Below are positions 8,180 to 9,040 of a stretch of DNA of 9,040 bases, in pieces. A model generated the notes under the pieces. The model saw only the letters and a list, made by a program, of their open reading frames with translations. It ran no database searches and was not told the origin of the DNA. Origin of the DNA: Bog-756 sp036553725 (lineage in GTDB: Bacteria > Actinomycetota > Acidimicrobiia > Acidimicrobiales > RAAP-2). Location of the stretch: positions 1-9,040 of the forward strand of contig DATBOO010000132.1 in NCBI GenBank assembly GCA_036553725.1, given 5' to 3'. The translations under genes were made by a program, and so were the position numbers. The stretch's first letter is position 1; the number at the start of each line of letters is the position of its first letter.

Positions 8180-8524
8180 TCAGGCGGTCCAGTCGACCAG
8201 CACGTCGGGGGGCGGGCTTTCGGGTGGAGCGCCCAGGTCGACGCCAGTCAGATCCTTGACTTGGCCACGAAACCAGGTGGAGAACTCGTCGCCGGAGGTG
8301 GCGAGATCCGTGAACGCCTTCTCGATGTCGGGAGCCTCGAACCACACCAACATGAAGCTCCCCATCGGGGTCTCCTGCAGAGCCCAAGTCTCCCGGATAA
8401 GTCCCGACCTAGCCGACTGCGCCTCGAACCCCTTGCGGCGCTCCCCCATGCATGCGGCCGCGAAGTCCCTGCCTTGTTGGTCTTTGCCGGGAAGGATCGG
8501 GAACGCGCCATTGAACACTGCCAT
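8180..8524 (-). CDS. Small hypothetical protein, dimeric alpha/beta-barrel-like (114 aa)
   Basis: Soluble 114-residue protein of unknown function, with no signal peptide or membrane segment. Its wording (PILPGK at 9-14, TPMGSFMLVWFEAPDIEKAF at 52-71, GVDLGAPPESPPPDVLVDW at 94-112) resembles a group of about 110-residue hypothetical proteins of soil bacteria whose pattern suggests a ferredoxin-like dimeric alpha/beta barrel, somewhat like DUF6176. That comparison is from memory and not verified. The likely layout is strand (3-10), helix (15-39), strand (43-50), strand (55-63), helix (66-89). The start is ATG 8522-8524, with AAGGAG 9 nt upstream (8534-8539); the longer frame to 8608 would read through the promoter candidate. 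It stands alone, with a terminator-like hairpin after it. Confidence 0.82.
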   Translation of the reverse strand: MAVFNGAFPILPGKDQQGRDFAAACMGERRKGFEAQSARSGLIRETWALQETPMGSFMLVWFEAPDIEKAFTDLATSGDEFSTWFRGQVKDLTGVDLGAPPESPPPDVLVDWTA

Positions 8525-8564
8525 TGGGCTCTTCTCCTTGTTCGTCCGCCGTAGCACAGGAAAC

Positions 8565-8593
8565 AGTATCAGCGGGCTCCGAAGAGTGCCCAA
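8565..8593 (-). promoter_or_regulatory. Candidate promoter of the 114-aa gene (TTGGGC-17-GATACT)
   Basis: On the minus strand TTGGGC (8588-8593) and GATACT (8565-8570) are 17 nt apart. The predicted start near 8558 gives a 5' leader of about 33 nt carrying AAGGAG. The -35 box is weak (3/6). Confidence 0.35.
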
Positions 8594-8916
8594 AGCCTGC
8601 TGACCCACAGCCTCGGTGGCCGCCAGATCACAACACCGATAGCGGACACCGGCCCCGCCCGCGCGGGAGACGACCCCACCCCCGGGGATCGCGTACCGAC
8701 TACTCGCTCTATGAGCCGACCGGGCAAGGCAAGCGGACGGTCACCCGACTGCTGCAGCGCCAATGGCCAGGGAGCCACGAAGAGGTGGCGGCGATGGATA
8801 GTGCCCGGATCACCTCGTTGCGCGTTCTCATGGACGCCATGGTTCCGGGGCCCGCAAGGTACCAGCGGTGGAGCGCCGGCCCAGTCCACGGAACGGGATC
8901 CGGGAGCCTGAAGCGA
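8594..8916. other. Stretch without a convincing gene
   Basis: Several overlapping frames are open on both strands, but none has a good start, an SD or recognisable wording. The plus frame ending at 8919 has GC-rich third positions over about 60 codons (8697-8880) and could be a decayed fragment. Small palindromes are CCCGCGCGGG (8658-8667) and CATGG/CCATG (8829-8841). Confidence 0.4.
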
Positions 8917-8922
8917 TAGTAT
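8917..8922 (+). promoter_or_regulatory. Possible -10 box of the secreted-protein gene
   Basis: TAGTAT, the same hexamer as the rho candidate, lies 36 nt before the ATG at 8959. No TTGACA-like -35 is present at the right distance. A GGAAC at 8890-8894 recalls the -35 of ECF-sigma promoters, but no matching -10 follows. Confidence 0.3.
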
Positions 8923-8958
8923 GGCCAGCGGTCTCCATGAAGACAATGGGGGGTAGTG

Positions 8959-9040
8959 ATGCGACATCCCCGACTTCTTGCTGCAAGTCTGGCGATCATC
9001 TGTACCGGAGTTCTCATGGTGCCGTCCCCGTCGGCCGCGG
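8959..9040 (+). CDS. N-terminus of a secreted protein (partial, cut by window end)
   Basis: Only 27 codons are present. They form a textbook Sec signal peptide: a basic start MRHPR, a hydrophobic core LLAASLAIICTGVLMV and a small-residue end PSPSAA where cleavage is likely. Cys15 lies inside the core and is not in a proper lipobox. G-runs at 8948-8953 serve as the ribosome site, 5 nt from the ATG. GTG 8956 is in frame directly before it and could also start, and an in-frame TGA at 8938-8940 rules out anything earlier. The mature protein lies beyond the window, so its function is unknown. Confidence 0.72.
   Translation, partial: MRHPRLLAASLAIICTGVLMVPSPSAA

Noticed and set aside
8524..8919. 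Plus-strand 131-codon frame between the small gene and the secreted-protein gene
   Set aside because: Its first part overlaps the promoter and RBS of the small gene on the other strand, there is no SD, and the sequence is not recognisable. Third-position GC in 8697-8880 leaves a slight chance of a decayed fragment.
8569..9017. Two minus-strand frames (132 and 102 codons) at the right end
   Set aside because: Both are low-quality Arg/Pro/Trp-rich translations without SD or motifs, and both overlap the signal-peptide gene.
7900..9040. A new defence or mobile system in the gene-poor right part
   Set aside because: No nuclease, helicase, methylase, integrase, transposase, toxin-antitoxin pair or CRISPR-like repeat is readable in any frame.

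Overview
This is a high-GC window with GTG starts and tight gene overlaps. Its gene order, argS-lysA-hom-thrC-rho, is the one known from Actinobacteria such as Mycobacterium and Corynebacterium. An actinobacterium is the best guess. An Acidimicrobiia-like lineage is possible, because the protein wording departs from Streptomyces and Mycobacterium, but that cannot be proven from the sequence alone.

Positions 52-7695, all on the minus strand, are housekeeping genes. Transcription runs right to left: arginyl-tRNA synthetase (argS), diaminopimelate decarboxylase (lysA), homoserine dehydrogenase (hom), threonine synthase (thrC), then transcription terminator Rho (rho). argS/lysA and hom/thrC overlap by 4 nt, and hom follows lysA after 47 nt, so the first four genes look like one operon. 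They cover Arg-tRNA charging, the last step of lysine synthesis, and two steps of the aspartate-to-threonine branch. Homoserine kinase (thrB), usually found between thrC and rho, is absent. Its place is taken by a 315-nt gap holding terminator-like hairpins, a promoter candidate and a structured leader about 200 nt long, so rho is probably also transcribed on its own. Rho carries a long disordered N-terminal insert with six RNNxxN repeats, and has Gly where E. coli Rho has bicyclomycin-contact Ser266.

Positions 7696-7899 hold a divergent intergenic region and a plus-strand tRNA-Arg(CCG), so the substrate tRNA and its synthetase lie back to back. argS itself looks leaderless.

Positions 7900-9040 are gene-poor: a 280-nt non-coding tract with a G-quadruplex motif and hairpins, one small minus-strand hypothetical gene (114 aa, probably a dimeric alpha/beta-barrel type protein), about 430 nt with no convincing gene, and the first 27 codons of a secreted protein cut by the window edge.

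I see no transposase, integrase, CRISPR array, toxin-antitoxin pair or defence gene. Most of the window is ordinary. The points worth a second look are the Rho insert and its Walker B substitution, the rho leader, the missing thrB, and the non-coding tract after the tRNA.
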